NCBI GenBank assembly: GCA_050117315.1
Contig: JASFMY010000139.1
Coordinates: forward strand, 1 to 17,476
DNA length: 17,476 nucleotides
Origin: JANQIV01 sp050117315
GTDB lineage: Bacteria > Bacteroidota > Ignavibacteria > Ignavibacteriales > Melioribacteraceae
Reading direction: 5' to 3'
Below, one piece after another: positions 6,448 to 13,243 of this stretch (position 1 is the first letter of the stretch; each line of letters begins with the position of its first letter). A model generated the notes under the pieces. It did not search any database and had not been told where the DNA came from. It worked only from the letters and a program-made list of their open reading frames with translations. A program made the translations under genes and the position numbers.

Positions 6448-7134
6448 TTATGTTGACGCCTGCTCACCGGTTTGGGTTTCTTCTGCTTCTTTGCTTTTAC
6501 CGCCTGAGCCCTTGGCTATCGGTTTAAACTGCAGCAGAAGTTCCTTATTCCCCGCGAAACAAACCTTTGCAAAGTTGCGTATCCTGTACATTTTATCCTT
6601 TAATTCTTTTAATGCATCGTCACGTGCTTCAGTAGCCGCTGTTTTAAGCTTTTTCGCATTTTCCTGTGATGCATCCGTTGAAATCAGTCTGCCTAACGAA
6701 GCGTTTAGCTCATCTACATCTTCCTGTGTTAGACCATTGCTTAACAGCACTTCGCTTTTTTCGCTCACCAGCGATATTGTATACTCGCACATGGGACGCA
6801 GTTTCTTTACCGACCTAGGAATAGCTTCGCCGATCTTAAAAAGCTTCAGATCATCTTTGTCGTTGCCGTAAGCGCTGCGGGCAGCGTCCCGTACTTTTTT
6901 TATCAGTTTGCCTACGGCAGATATTTCCTCATTTTGGGCCATTGTCATTTCTTCGAGCTCTTTAACAGAATTCTGCTGTTCAAGCTCTTTTAGACGCAGA
7001 TTCTCTTTTGCATCTAAAAATTCATTGTAGCCAACTTCAGTAAAGCCTTTTGCCGTCATAGCTTCCCTGTTGGAATCCACGGCAACTAAAAGAGCTTCGC
7101 TGTCTTGCAGCCGATAATTGATTATTTCTGGCAT
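6448..7134 (-). CDS. Hypothetical helical protein (228 aa)
   Basis: I do not recognise a defined family. The protein is soluble and almost entirely helical. It has a charged coiled-coil-like segment at about 40-75 (ENLRLKELEQQNSVKELEEM), a middle part with SAYGNDKDDLKLFKIGEAIPRSVKKLRP (about 88-115) and a second helical half rich in Lys/Glu/Ala. It ends in a low-complexity tail (GSGGKSKEAEETQTGEQAST). There is no signal peptide. An AAAGAGG ribosome binding site lies about 7 nt before the ATG, and GC content is higher than in neighbouring cassette genes. It stands alone, with long gene-free stretches on both sides. Confidence 0.8.
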   Translation of the reverse strand: MPEIINYRLQDSEALLVAVDSNREAMTAKGFTEVGYNEFLDAKENLRLKELEQQNSVKELEEMTMAQNEEISAVGKLIKKVRDAARSAYGNDKDDLKLFKIGEAIPRSVKKLRPMCEYTISLVSEKSEVLLSNGLTQEDVDELNASLGRLISTDASQENAKKLKTAATEARDDALKELKDKMYRIRNFAKVCFAGNKELLLQFKPIAKGSGGKSKEAEETQTGEQAST

Positions 7135-7191
7135 AAAGTACCTCTTTAGTTTTTTTTGGTTTATTTTGAATTGGCATTCGGAAAATATGCC

Positions 7192-7216
7192 GAATTTTAC
7201 CTATCAACTTGGGTTA
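7192..7216. repeat. Solo copy of a miniature-element end
   Basis: GAATTTTACCTATCAACTTG followed by GGTTA is nearly identical to the inner right end of the inverted-repeat element at 9888-9998. No matching second end is seen nearby, so this is a remnant. Confidence 0.4.
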
Positions 7217-7231
7217 CCATAACTCATTCAG

Positions 7232-7861
7232 CTAATCCTTAGTTAAACTCGATTTTGTCTTCCCCGGTGCATTTGGTTCAAATATAAACAGAATTTCACA
7301 AAAAGTTAAATTATGAGCCGGAAACGCACTTTCTATTATTTTGAAACAACATTCAACTAATTCGAAACAACATTCAACTAATTCGAAACAACATTTGACT
7401 AATTCGAAACAACATTTGATTGATTCGAAACAACATTTGATTGATTCGAAACAACATTTGATTGATTCGAAACAACATTTGACTGATTCGAAACAACATT
7501 TGACTGATTCGAAACAACATTTGACTGATTTGAAACAACATTTGACTGATTTGAAACAACATTTGATTGATTTAAAACAATATTTAACCAATTTGAAATC
7601 TCTTTTGTCGTTTATGAATCTGCTTCCGGTTACCTCAATTTTAATTTTTTGTTGTTTTGCCGGGTTTTTGATCTTAGGTATTATTTGTAACTCATTGAAA
7701 CTAAAGAAGCTATCTCTAATTTCTTGTTTTTCTATTGCATAATATGGGTCAACTGAATTCGCCGTTCTGTGAAGGGCTACTCTATAAGTTAAAAATGTTT
7801 TCCCGGTGAGGTAGGAGCTATTCCATAAATCTAAATTTCTATTATGTGAGAATTGGAGCAA
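7232..7861 (-). CDS. Doubtful ORF across the 21-bp minisatellite (209 aa)
   Basis: The N-terminal 90 residues (HNRNLDLWNSSYLTGKTFLT and after) have a protein-like composition, but I recognise no family. From residue 90 the frame reads the 21-bp repeat as a KCCFES-V/I heptad, an improbable cysteine-rich array. The only start is TTG at 7861, with no ribosome binding site. The opposite strand is also open from a TTG at 7341 and reads a leucine heptad (DLKQHLT) followed by a hydrophobic segment. Because the repeat unit is a multiple of three, open frames there carry little weight. Either reading, or neither, may be real. Confidence 0.25.
   Translation of the reverse strand: MLQFSHNRNLDLWNSSYLTGKTFLTYRVALHRTANSVDPYYAIEKQEIRDSFFSFNELQIIPKIKNPAKQQKIKIEVTGSRFINDKRDFKLVKYCFKSIKCCFKSVKCCFKSVKCCFESVKCCFESVKCCFESIKCCFESIKCCFESIKCCFELVKCCFELVECCFELVECCFKIIESAFPAHNLTFCEILFIFEPNAPGKTKSSLTKD
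7341..7597. repeat. 21-bp tandem repeat (minisatellite), about 12 units
   Basis: The unit GAAACAACATTTGACTGATTC recurs about 12 times, from GAAACAACATTCAACT at the left to TAAAACAATATTTAACC at the right. Neighbouring units share variants (blocks with TTGATT, TTGACT, then GATTTG), the pattern left by stepwise duplication. Unit size is a multiple of three, so copy-number change would keep a reading frame. Confidence 0.9.
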
Positions 7862-8078
7862 ATCAGTAACCGTAAGAGAATGTTATTTAAAAATGGAAAT
7901 CTTAAAAAGTATTTAAATAAAATTATTCTATTAGTCAAATGTTAATTAATTATGTTAAGGGTTAGTTGAAAAACTGTAGATTCGTTTTTGAATAAGAGAG
8001 GAAATAAAAGATAAAAGATAAAAGTAAAAAGGGGGGATTTTATAGTTATGTAAACTCATTGGTAAGACATCTGGATAA
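7862..8078. other. Gene-free A/T-rich stretch
   Basis: Apart from a short AGATAAAAGATAAAAG direct repeat near 8000, I see no gene or defined element before the inverted-repeat cluster that begins at 8079. Confidence 0.4.
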
Positions 8079-8508
8079 TATACTTGTTGCAAATTGGTTT
8101 TGGGATTTTGCCATAAAGTAAAGTTTCTGCAAAATAAAAAGTCTGACATTTCGAACCCGTTTTTTGGGTGAGCCTGTCCGCCGCCTGTGCGCCTTTGGCG
8201 TATCTTTTTGGCGGGAAATCTTTCAATTAGAGTATTTCAAAGATTTCTCCCTCCGGTCGAAATGACAAAACGTTTATATACACAAGCCAAATTGGTTTTG
8301 GGATTTTACCATAAAGTCCTCTCTTTTTAAGAGAGGATTTAGGTGAGTTCTAAATAAAAACTAAATCCCAAAATCAATTTGTAACAAGTATATCTAATTT
8401 TGCAGAAACTCTAGTTTAAGGCCGTATCCCGACGAGTCGCGAGGAGGCGGGGAGGATTTAGGTGAGTTCTAAAAAACAAAGTCCCAAAACCAATTTGGCT
8501 TGTGTATA
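8079..8508. mobile_element. Interrupted copy of the TATAC...-end miniature element
   Basis: The left end TATACTTGTTGCAAATTGG, running to CCATAAAGT at about 8119, and the right part, from the CGGGGAGGATTTAGGTGAG region to GGCTTGTGTATA at 8508, together make one element of the family found whole at 10097 and 12093. Between them lies an insert bounded by a perfect 14-bp inverted repeat: AGTTTCTGCAAAAT (8122-8135) and ATTTTGCAGAAACT (8397-8410). The insert also contains a GGGAAATCTTT/AAAGATTTCTCCC hairpin (8213-8252) and a complete second copy of the family (8277-8392). Confidence 0.6.
8277..8392. mobile_element. 116-bp miniature inverted-repeat element, complete copy
   Basis: The ends are TATACACAAGCCAAATTGG and, from the right, TATACTTGTTACAAATTGA; both continue into a TTTTGGGATTT block. 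The centre holds the CCTCTCTTTTTAAGAGAGG hairpin and ATTTAGGTGAG. It lies inside the interrupted copy 8079-8508. Confidence 0.75.
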
Positions 8509-8605
8509 ATCGCTGTAATAACTATATGAATTTCGAACAACGGGTGAATAAAAGATTGTAATTAAGAAAAAATCACGTAATATTTGAAAGCAAAAAAAAA
8601 CACTT

Positions 8606-9424
8606 ATGAAATTATACTTTGCAATTGCATTATTATTCTTATCGGCGGTCTCACTTCACTCGCAGGAAGTCGAGGTATTTTTGATTGATTCATATATAAC
8701 TTTGGAAAAGCCGAATACTTTAATCTTATCTTTCTACACAAGTGAAGAAGTAAAATCAAAATTAAAATTAGATAACAAATATGATTACGAAATCAGTAAC
8801 GAATTGACTGATGTGCACAACTTTAAACTTGATATAAGCCAACTGGAATTTGATTCGCTTTATGTGCCTTTTGTGATATATCTTGAAACGGAAGACGGGA
8901 AAATAACCCGGAGTGAAATATTTGAAACAGCTTTGCCGAAGGATTACATCTTAAATCTGGAAAACGCTCCCGGTTTTATTACTGTCTGTTGTTTTGGCGG
9001 AGTGATTTTCGGGCTGCCTTCACCTACATTGGTTTTTAGGGAAGACAAACAGTTTTTCGGTTTATCAAAAGAGATACCGGTAGTTTCCTTTTTTGCAAAC
9101 GGCTTTAATTACCCTGTGGGCTATATCGGCATAGAATATGGTTTTGTTGACGGCTTTGAACCTGGAAGCTTTTTTAGAATCGGTTATAAGCAAATTATAC
9201 AAACTCCTTTTTTAGAATACATTTCGCCCGGTGTAAATCTCACATCTAATCTAAAGGGCTTTAACGGTGTAAGCCCCGAAATATCTCTCGGAATTGTAAC
9301 AATTCAAAACGTATTTACGTTATACGGCAAGTACAGGTACAACACTAACCTGGACGATAGTTCCGTATCATTTCATGAGATTTCTCTTGGACTTTATTCC
9401 AACTTTTTCTCGATTAATTTTTAG
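8606..9424 (+). CDS. Hypothetical exported protein, probable outer-membrane beta-barrel
   Basis: The 272-aa protein begins with a typical signal peptide (MKLYFAIALLFLSAVSLHSQ, cleavage likely around residue 20). The first half is mixed and reads like a periplasmic or beta-sandwich region (SYITLEKPNTLILSFYTSEE). From about residue 125 it is rich in Gly, Phe, Tyr and alternating hydrophobic residues. It ends in SLGLYSNFFSINF, a terminal phenylalanine as in outer-membrane barrels. No specific family is recognised. The ATG follows an A-tract without a Shine-Dalgarno motif, as is common in Bacteroidota. It stands alone between two clusters of miniature elements, so it is probably transcribed from its own promoter within 8510-8600. 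Confidence 0.8.
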   Translation: MKLYFAIALLFLSAVSLHSQEVEVFLIDSYITLEKPNTLILSFYTSEEVKSKLKLDNKYDYEISNELTDVHNFKLDISQLEFDSLYVPFVIYLETEDGKITRSEIFETALPKDYILNLENAPGFITVCCFGGVIFGLPSPTLVFREDKQFFGLSKEIPVVSFFANGFNYPVGYIGIEYGFVDGFEPGSFFRIGYKQIIQTPFLEYISPGVNLTSNLKGFNGVSPEISLGIVTIQNVFTLYGKYRYNTNLDDSSVSFHEISLGLYSNFFSINF

Positions 9425-9467
9425 AGTTTCAGCAGAATAAAAAGTCTGTCGGTTCGAATCCCGCAGA
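9425..9467 (+). other. tRNA 3'-end-like fragment or repeat relic
   Basis: AAAAGTCTGTCGGTTCGAAT, followed by CCCGCAGAGCGCA, looks like the T-arm and acceptor 3' strand of a tRNA, but no 5' half precedes it and the T-stem pairs poorly. A diverged relative (AGTTTCTGCAAAATAAAAAG, then TCTGACATTTCGAACCC) lies at 8122-8157. It may be a dispersed repeat derived from a tRNA or only resemble one. Confidence 0.25.
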
Positions 9468-9681
9468 GCGCATAGGCGTCAACTTAAATAATTCTGCGAA
9501 CTGTATTTAATGAAGCATCTACGAAGCTTGAAATGCATATGATTATTATTTTCTACGATAATGGAGGTCCTACCGGACTTCAAATAATATTTCCACCACT
9601 TGACAGGGCAGTCGAGGTCCATACCTCGACTGAGCCACCTCATTTTGAGAACAATATCAAGTTTTTTCGTCACGGAATGGT

Positions 9682-9810
9682 GGAGCTGTCTCAAAAGTAA
9701 TATTTACATGATTGTCATTCCCACGAAAGTGGGAATCCAAAGCATTTTCAAACTTGTAGATTCCCGTTTTCACGGGAATGACAAATAATTGAGACTTTTG
9801 AGACAGCCCC
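9682..9810. mobile_element. 129-bp miniature element with AATGGT target duplication
   Basis: The left end GGAGCTGTCTCAAAAGT and the right end (complement) GGGGCTGTCTCAAAAGT match at 16 of 17 positions. AATGGT flanks both sides (9676-9681 and 9811-9816). Inside are two hairpins: CATTCCCAC/GTGGGAAT, and ATTCCCG/CGGGAAT. Taking it out restores CGTCACGGA-ATGG-TCCGTGACG, so it jumped into the loop of a perfect 9-bp hairpin. Confidence 0.8.
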
Positions 9811-9887
9811 AATGGTCCGTGACGACCCTGTTCTAAAGTTACGCAACACACCCTGAATGCCGGAGCTATAAAACATTACATTCATTG

Positions 9888-9998
9888 TTAACCCATGTTG
9901 ATAAATTTGCCGCCAAGTATTTGTTCTTGTTGCCCCCGAAGAAATTATAACTTATTATTTTGAACCAACTTAGAATTTTGCCTATCAACTTGGGTTAA
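9888..9998. repeat. Inner inverted-repeat pair (about 111 bp)
   Basis: TTAACCCATGTTGATA (9888-9903) and TATCAACTTGGGTTAA (9983-9998) are inverted repeats with one mismatch. A further copy of the right arm stands alone at 7192-7216. Probably a small element inside the 547-bp element. Confidence 0.45.
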
Positions 9999-10096
9999 GT
10001 TGACGCCTATGCGCAAAATACGGGAAAAAGGCATACATCTTTTTAGAAACAGTTCTTCTTATTAACTCTGATAACAAATATATAATTAGAGCAATG

Positions 10097-10212
10097 TATA
10101 CTTGTTGCAAATTGGTTTTGGGATTTTGCCATAAAGTCCTCTCTTTCTAAGAGAGGATTTAGGTGAGTTTTAAATAAAAACAAAATCTCAAAACTAATTT
10201 GTCTTATGTATA
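10097..10212. mobile_element. 116-bp miniature inverted-repeat element, complete copy
   Basis: It has the same length and layout as the copy at 8277-8392. The left end is TATACTTGTTGCAAATTGG. The right end, read inward, is TATACATAAGACAAATTAG. The central hairpin is CCTCTCTTTCTAAGAGAGG, followed by ATTTAGGTGAG. It lies 60 bp past the 3' end of the AraC-type regulator gene. Confidence 0.75.
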
Positions 10213-10272
10213 TTATTTAGGTAGTAATACGAAAAGAAATATCAAAGTAGAGATAAAAAAGATTGATAATTG

Positions 10273-12024
10273 TTACTTTTTAATTTCTTTAATAAAATAT
10301 GAAGGTAAAACCCCGGTATATTTTTTAAAGACCGTTGTAAAAGTATTCCGGTTATTAAAACCAACTTCTGATGCAATTCCCTCAAGGGTCATGTTCACAA
10401 ATTTACCTGTTGATATTTTCCTTACAGCTTCTTTTATTCTTTGTTCGTTTACATAAGCAATAAATGTTTCGTTTAATACCATATTAATAGCGGTTGACAA
10501 ATATGTTCTATTGCTGTCCAATTTTTCCGCAATTTCAATTATTGTAATGTCCTTATTAAGGTAGAGTTTTTCATTTTCAATAAGTTTAATAAAACTATCA
10601 ACAAGCTCCTTGTATTTAGAATTATTATTTACCGTGTCTTGTTCTATTTGTTTTGGAGAGATATCTGAATTGTTTTTCCCCGAACCAATAATATCATCAT
10701 TAGTATATTCTTTTATTCCTACTGATTCTATGTTTTTCTTTACTAATATTGAATATGATTTTTGAAGGCGTAAAAAGTAATAAATAATTACTGTTCCCAA
10801 AATTGAACCTATTAAGAACAAGAGTAATAAATAATTATTTTTAAGTTCAAGTAAATCAATCTTAGCGGTTGCTTTGTTATAATCTTGTTCAGCCAGCATT
10901 TGCATGTATCTGGAATTTTTTTCAAAATATTCCAAAGAGTCATTTAACGAAGTTGCAACTTTGTTAAAATGTAAGGCTTTATTATGATTATTCATTTTTT
11001 CATAAAGCAAGGAATATTGTTTATATATATTAATCATATAACCGGGATGTACCCCATGCTTTTTGAAAACCGTTTCAGCCAATTGACAATGATACAGCGA
11101 ACTATCCAGTTCATTTTTATTAAATAATAATTGTGATTTAATGTAATATAGCTTAACAAGTTCTTTATACATTTTGTTGGCAAGACATTTTTCCAGACTT
11201 TGGTTATAATAATACAACGCTTTTTGATCATTATGTTTTTTTAAGTAACACGCTGCCAGTTTTTGTTGAATATATCCCATTGATCTGGTTTTGCCCGGAG
11301 AGTCATCTTTGCAATTATTTAATTCAATACTTTTATTAAAATATTCTATGGCTTTGTCGTAGTTTTCTTTTGCTATTTCTATTAAACCAAGATTATTATT
11401 AACAACAACTTCTCTCCAACTCTTCCAATCGTGTTCATTTCCTTTTTTTACACGAATGGTTTCATAAATACTTTTAGCTTCATCATATAATCCTACATTA
11501 TAATATAAATCACCCGTCGTGTGTAAAATGGCGACAAGCTCGTTTAAATTATTTGTTTTTTCGAAATGATTTTTAGCCTGCATAAGAGTTACGACTAACG
11601 AATCATACATATTATTGTCCTGGAATACAATTGCCTTAGATTGCAGGGCTAGACCAGCCAAATCTTCATAATTTTTGTCAATCGCAAGTTGATAGGATTT
11701 ATTTAAATACGGAAAAGTATGTTTGGTATTACACTGGGCATATGCTATTAAAGAATATATATAACATTTTTGTAGATCAAAGTTTTCAGTTTGCTCAATA
11801 AGTTTTTCAATCTGCTCCTTTAGCTGAAGATTATTGCTTATTTGCTGGTATGATTGCAAAAATACTTTTAATGAATCACATCTTTCTTCTTCGGCAATAA
11901 GATGAAGACTGTCCAGCTTTTTTTCAATTTTTAATAAAACCAGTGGTTTGTTTTGTGCTGAAGATTGAGGCCCGTTGAAGAAGGCAAATGTTAGAACTAC
12001 CGCAACTATCCGTAAGTATTTAAT
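10273..12024 (-). CDS. Membrane-anchored TPR - AraC-family transcription regulator
   Basis: Counted from an ATT at 12024, the protein has 583 residues. It has an N-terminal signal-like segment (KYLRIVAVVLTFAFFNGPQ then SSAQ), a long TPR region (about 110-370; for example NNNLGLIEIAKENYDKAIEY and LAACYLKKHNDQKALYYYNQ), a membrane helix at about 398-418 (YLLLLFLIGSILGTVIIYYF), a linker, and an AraC-type DNA-binding domain at about 485-581 (ITIIEIAEKLDSNRTYLSTA, then GIASEVGFNNRNTFTTVFKK and GVLPSYF). The TPRs would sit outside the cytoplasm and the DNA-binding end inside, allowing direct signal-to-DNA transfer. No ATG opens this frame. An ATG at 12050 would fit if one base were added in the A6 run (plus-strand 12024-12029). 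It is divergent from the lipoprotein/FG-GAP operon and may control it. Confidence 0.85.
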   Translation of the reverse strand: MKYLRIVAVVLTFAFFNGPQSSAQNKPLVLLKIEKKLDSLHLIAEEERCDSLKVFLQSYQQISNNLQLKEQIEKLIEQTENFDLQKCYIYSLIAYAQCNTKHTFPYLNKSYQLAIDKNYEDLAGLALQSKAIVFQDNNMYDSLVVTLMQAKNHFEKTNNLNELVAILHTTGDLYYNVGLYDEAKSIYETIRVKKGNEHDWKSWREVVVNNNLGLIEIAKENYDKAIEYFNKSIELNNCKDDSPGKTRSMGYIQQKLAACYLKKHNDQKALYYYNQSLEKCLANKMYKELVKLYYIKSQLLFNKNELDSSLYHCQLAETVFKKHGVHPGYMINIYKQYSLLYEKMNNHNKALHFNKVATSLNDSLEYFEKNSRYMQMLAEQDYNKATAKIDLLELKNNYLLLLFLIGSILGTVIIYYFLRLQKSYSILVKKNIESVGIKEYTNDDIIGSGKNNSDISPKQIEQDTVNNNSKYKELVDSFIKLIENEKLYLNKDITIIEIAEKLDSNRTYLSTAINMVLNETFIAYVNEQRIKEAVRKISTGKFVNMTLEGIASEVGFNNRNTFTTVFKKYTGVLPSYFIKEIKK

Positions 12025-12092
12025 TTTTTCCCCGAAGCAATATTAAGCATATTAGCAGTCCCAAAATACCATTTCTTCCCCAAATAGTCTAA

Positions 12093-12238
12093 TATACTTG
12101 TTACAAATTGGTTTTAGGATTTTGCCATAAAGTCCTCTCTTTTTAAGACCTGCCCGCCGTACGAGACTTTGGGAGGCGGGGAGGATTTAGGTGAGTTCTA
12201 AAAAAGCAAAATCCCAAAACCAATTTGGCTTGTGTATA
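12093..12238. mobile_element. 146-bp miniature inverted-repeat element, complete copy
   Basis: The ends are TATACTTGTTACAAATTGG and, read inward from the right, TATACACAAGCCAAATTGG. The centre carries a GC-rich palindrome (CCTGCCCGCC...GGCGGGGAGG) in place of the simple CCTCTC hairpin, accounting for the extra 30 bp. It lies between the regulator and the operon it faces, so it may alter that promoter region. Confidence 0.75.
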
Positions 12239-12249
12239 GAACGAATTAT

Positions 12250-12277
12250 CTTGCCAAAATGTACCAATTTGTGCAAG
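12250..12277. promoter_or_regulatory. Dyad, possible regulator site
   Basis: CTTGCCAAA and TTTGTGCAAG form an imperfect inverted repeat around ATGTACCAA, about 145 bp before the lipoprotein start and facing the divergent AraC-type gene. Position is the main support. Confidence 0.3.
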
Positions 12278-12301
12278 AAAAATGGGTTAATTGAATAAAG
12301 C

Positions 12302-12326
12302 AAAGTTATTTTCACCCGATAACTTT
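12302..12326. promoter_or_regulatory. Perfect 8-bp inverted repeat, candidate operator
   Basis: AAAGTTAT (12302-12309) and ATAACTTT (12319-12326) are perfect inverted repeats with a 9-bp spacer, about 100 bp before the lipoprotein start. It could be an operator, or a hairpin in the leader. No clear promoter box was identified. Confidence 0.35.
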
Positions 12327-12422
12327 ATAGAAATGAGCGAACAAATCTATCCTTAGACTATTTCGGAACAGATTGATGCCGTCAAATTTCCATTGTAAAA
12401 ATTACTTGTGAAAGGAGAACAA

Positions 12423-13229
12423 TTGAAGAATTATTCATTACTTATACTATTTAACTTAATCATTGCCCTTTGTTTCTTGACTACAAGCTGTACTACTAAT
12501 ATTCCTAAATTACGTAACCAAAACGGAACAATATTACATACCCAAGTTTGGAACCTCCCTTTATGCGACACGAGCAAAATTCTTATCCGTGAAGGCGAAA
12601 ATTATGCGCTTAATTTCCCGGACGATTCTCTTGTTGTAAACACAAATACAATAAAGTTTGAAGCACCTGAAGCCGGTAAATATGAAAGTATCTTCGGGAA
12701 GATAGACCAAAAAGTAATAAACAGTAATAATAAAAACATAACGGAACTATACCTATTTGACGAAGGAGCGGTATACCTTGCCGGTTATGCCTCTCTTTAT
12801 GAAACAGAATCCTACACGAGGTTCAATCCCCAGTTGATAATTCTGCCAACGATAGATTCTTCTATTGATACAAGCAAAGCGGTTATGGAAAGCCGTGATA
12901 AAGAAGAATCATCTTTTAAGGAAGGAATAACAACAAGATCACGGGTAAAATTACTAAAACAAGGCAAAATAAATCTAGGGGGCAAAGAAGAAGAGTTTTA
13001 TGAATATGAACTAACAATAAGTCGTGATATGAAAATAAGTTATGGTGAGCAAGGCTTAATTGTACCGGAAGCGATAATGTTGAAAAGCGTACTGGTCTAT
13101 ACCAAAGACTCCGGCATAATAGCAGAATGGGGCATAAGAACAAAGAACAAGAATCCCGAAGTAGAACCCGGATCGGAAAAAGAGCCGGAACTATATATAG
13201 AACTAACGAGATATTTTGTAAATAAATAA
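12423..13229 (+). CDS. Hypothetical lipoprotein
   Basis: The 268-aa protein begins with a lipoprotein signal peptide: LKNYSLLILFNLIIALCFLT then TSC, with Cys at about residue 23 as the likely lipidation site. The mature part is polar and mixed, with no family I recognise. It has an acidic/basic stretch (DKEESSFKEGITTRSRVKLL) and ends in EPELYIELTRYFVNK. I chose the TTG at 12423 because AAAGGAG ends five bases before it; an in-frame GTG at 12408 would sit inside that site. The next gene starts 14 bp after the stop, so the two form an operon. The lipoprotein may help export or anchor the large secreted protein; this is inferred from the layout only. Confidence 0.75.
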   Translation: MKNYSLLILFNLIIALCFLTTSCTTNIPKLRNQNGTILHTQVWNLPLCDTSKILIREGENYALNFPDDSLVVNTNTIKFEAPEAGKYESIFGKIDQKVINSNNKNITELYLFDEGAVYLAGYASLYETESYTRFNPQLIILPTIDSSIDTSKAVMESRDKEESSFKEGITTRSRVKLLKQGKINLGGKEEEFYEYELTISRDMKISYGEQGLIVPEAIMLKSVLVYTKDSGIIAEWGIRTKNKNPEVEPGSEKEPELYIELTRYFVNK

Positions 13230-13243
13230 AACGGAGATAAGTA

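Larger units (their letters stand above)
9468..10014. mobile_element. 547-bp element with 20-bp perfect terminal inverted repeats, no transposase
   Basis: The left end GCGCATAGGCGTCAACTTAA (9468-9487) is the exact reverse complement of the right end TTAAGTTGACGCCTATGCGC (9995-10014). The inside has no convincing protein. It contains a CAGTCGAGGT/ACCTCGACTG hairpin (around 9610-9633), a CGTCACGGA/TCCGTGACG hairpin split by another element, and an inner inverted-repeat pair at 9888-9998. I find no clear target duplication. It may be a decayed insertion sequence or a non-autonomous derivative. Confidence 0.65.

Noticed and set aside
7341..7597. 21-bp repeats as a CRISPR array
   Set aside because: Units follow each other directly with no unique spacers, and no cas genes are present.
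7955..8149. Minus-strand ORF of 64 residues
   Set aside because: It lies over the end of a miniature element and A/T-rich sequence, with no start signal or family likeness.
9479..9851. Short ORFs inside the nested element as transposase fragments
   Set aside because: They are short, overlap inverted repeats, and show no transposase motif that I can recognise.
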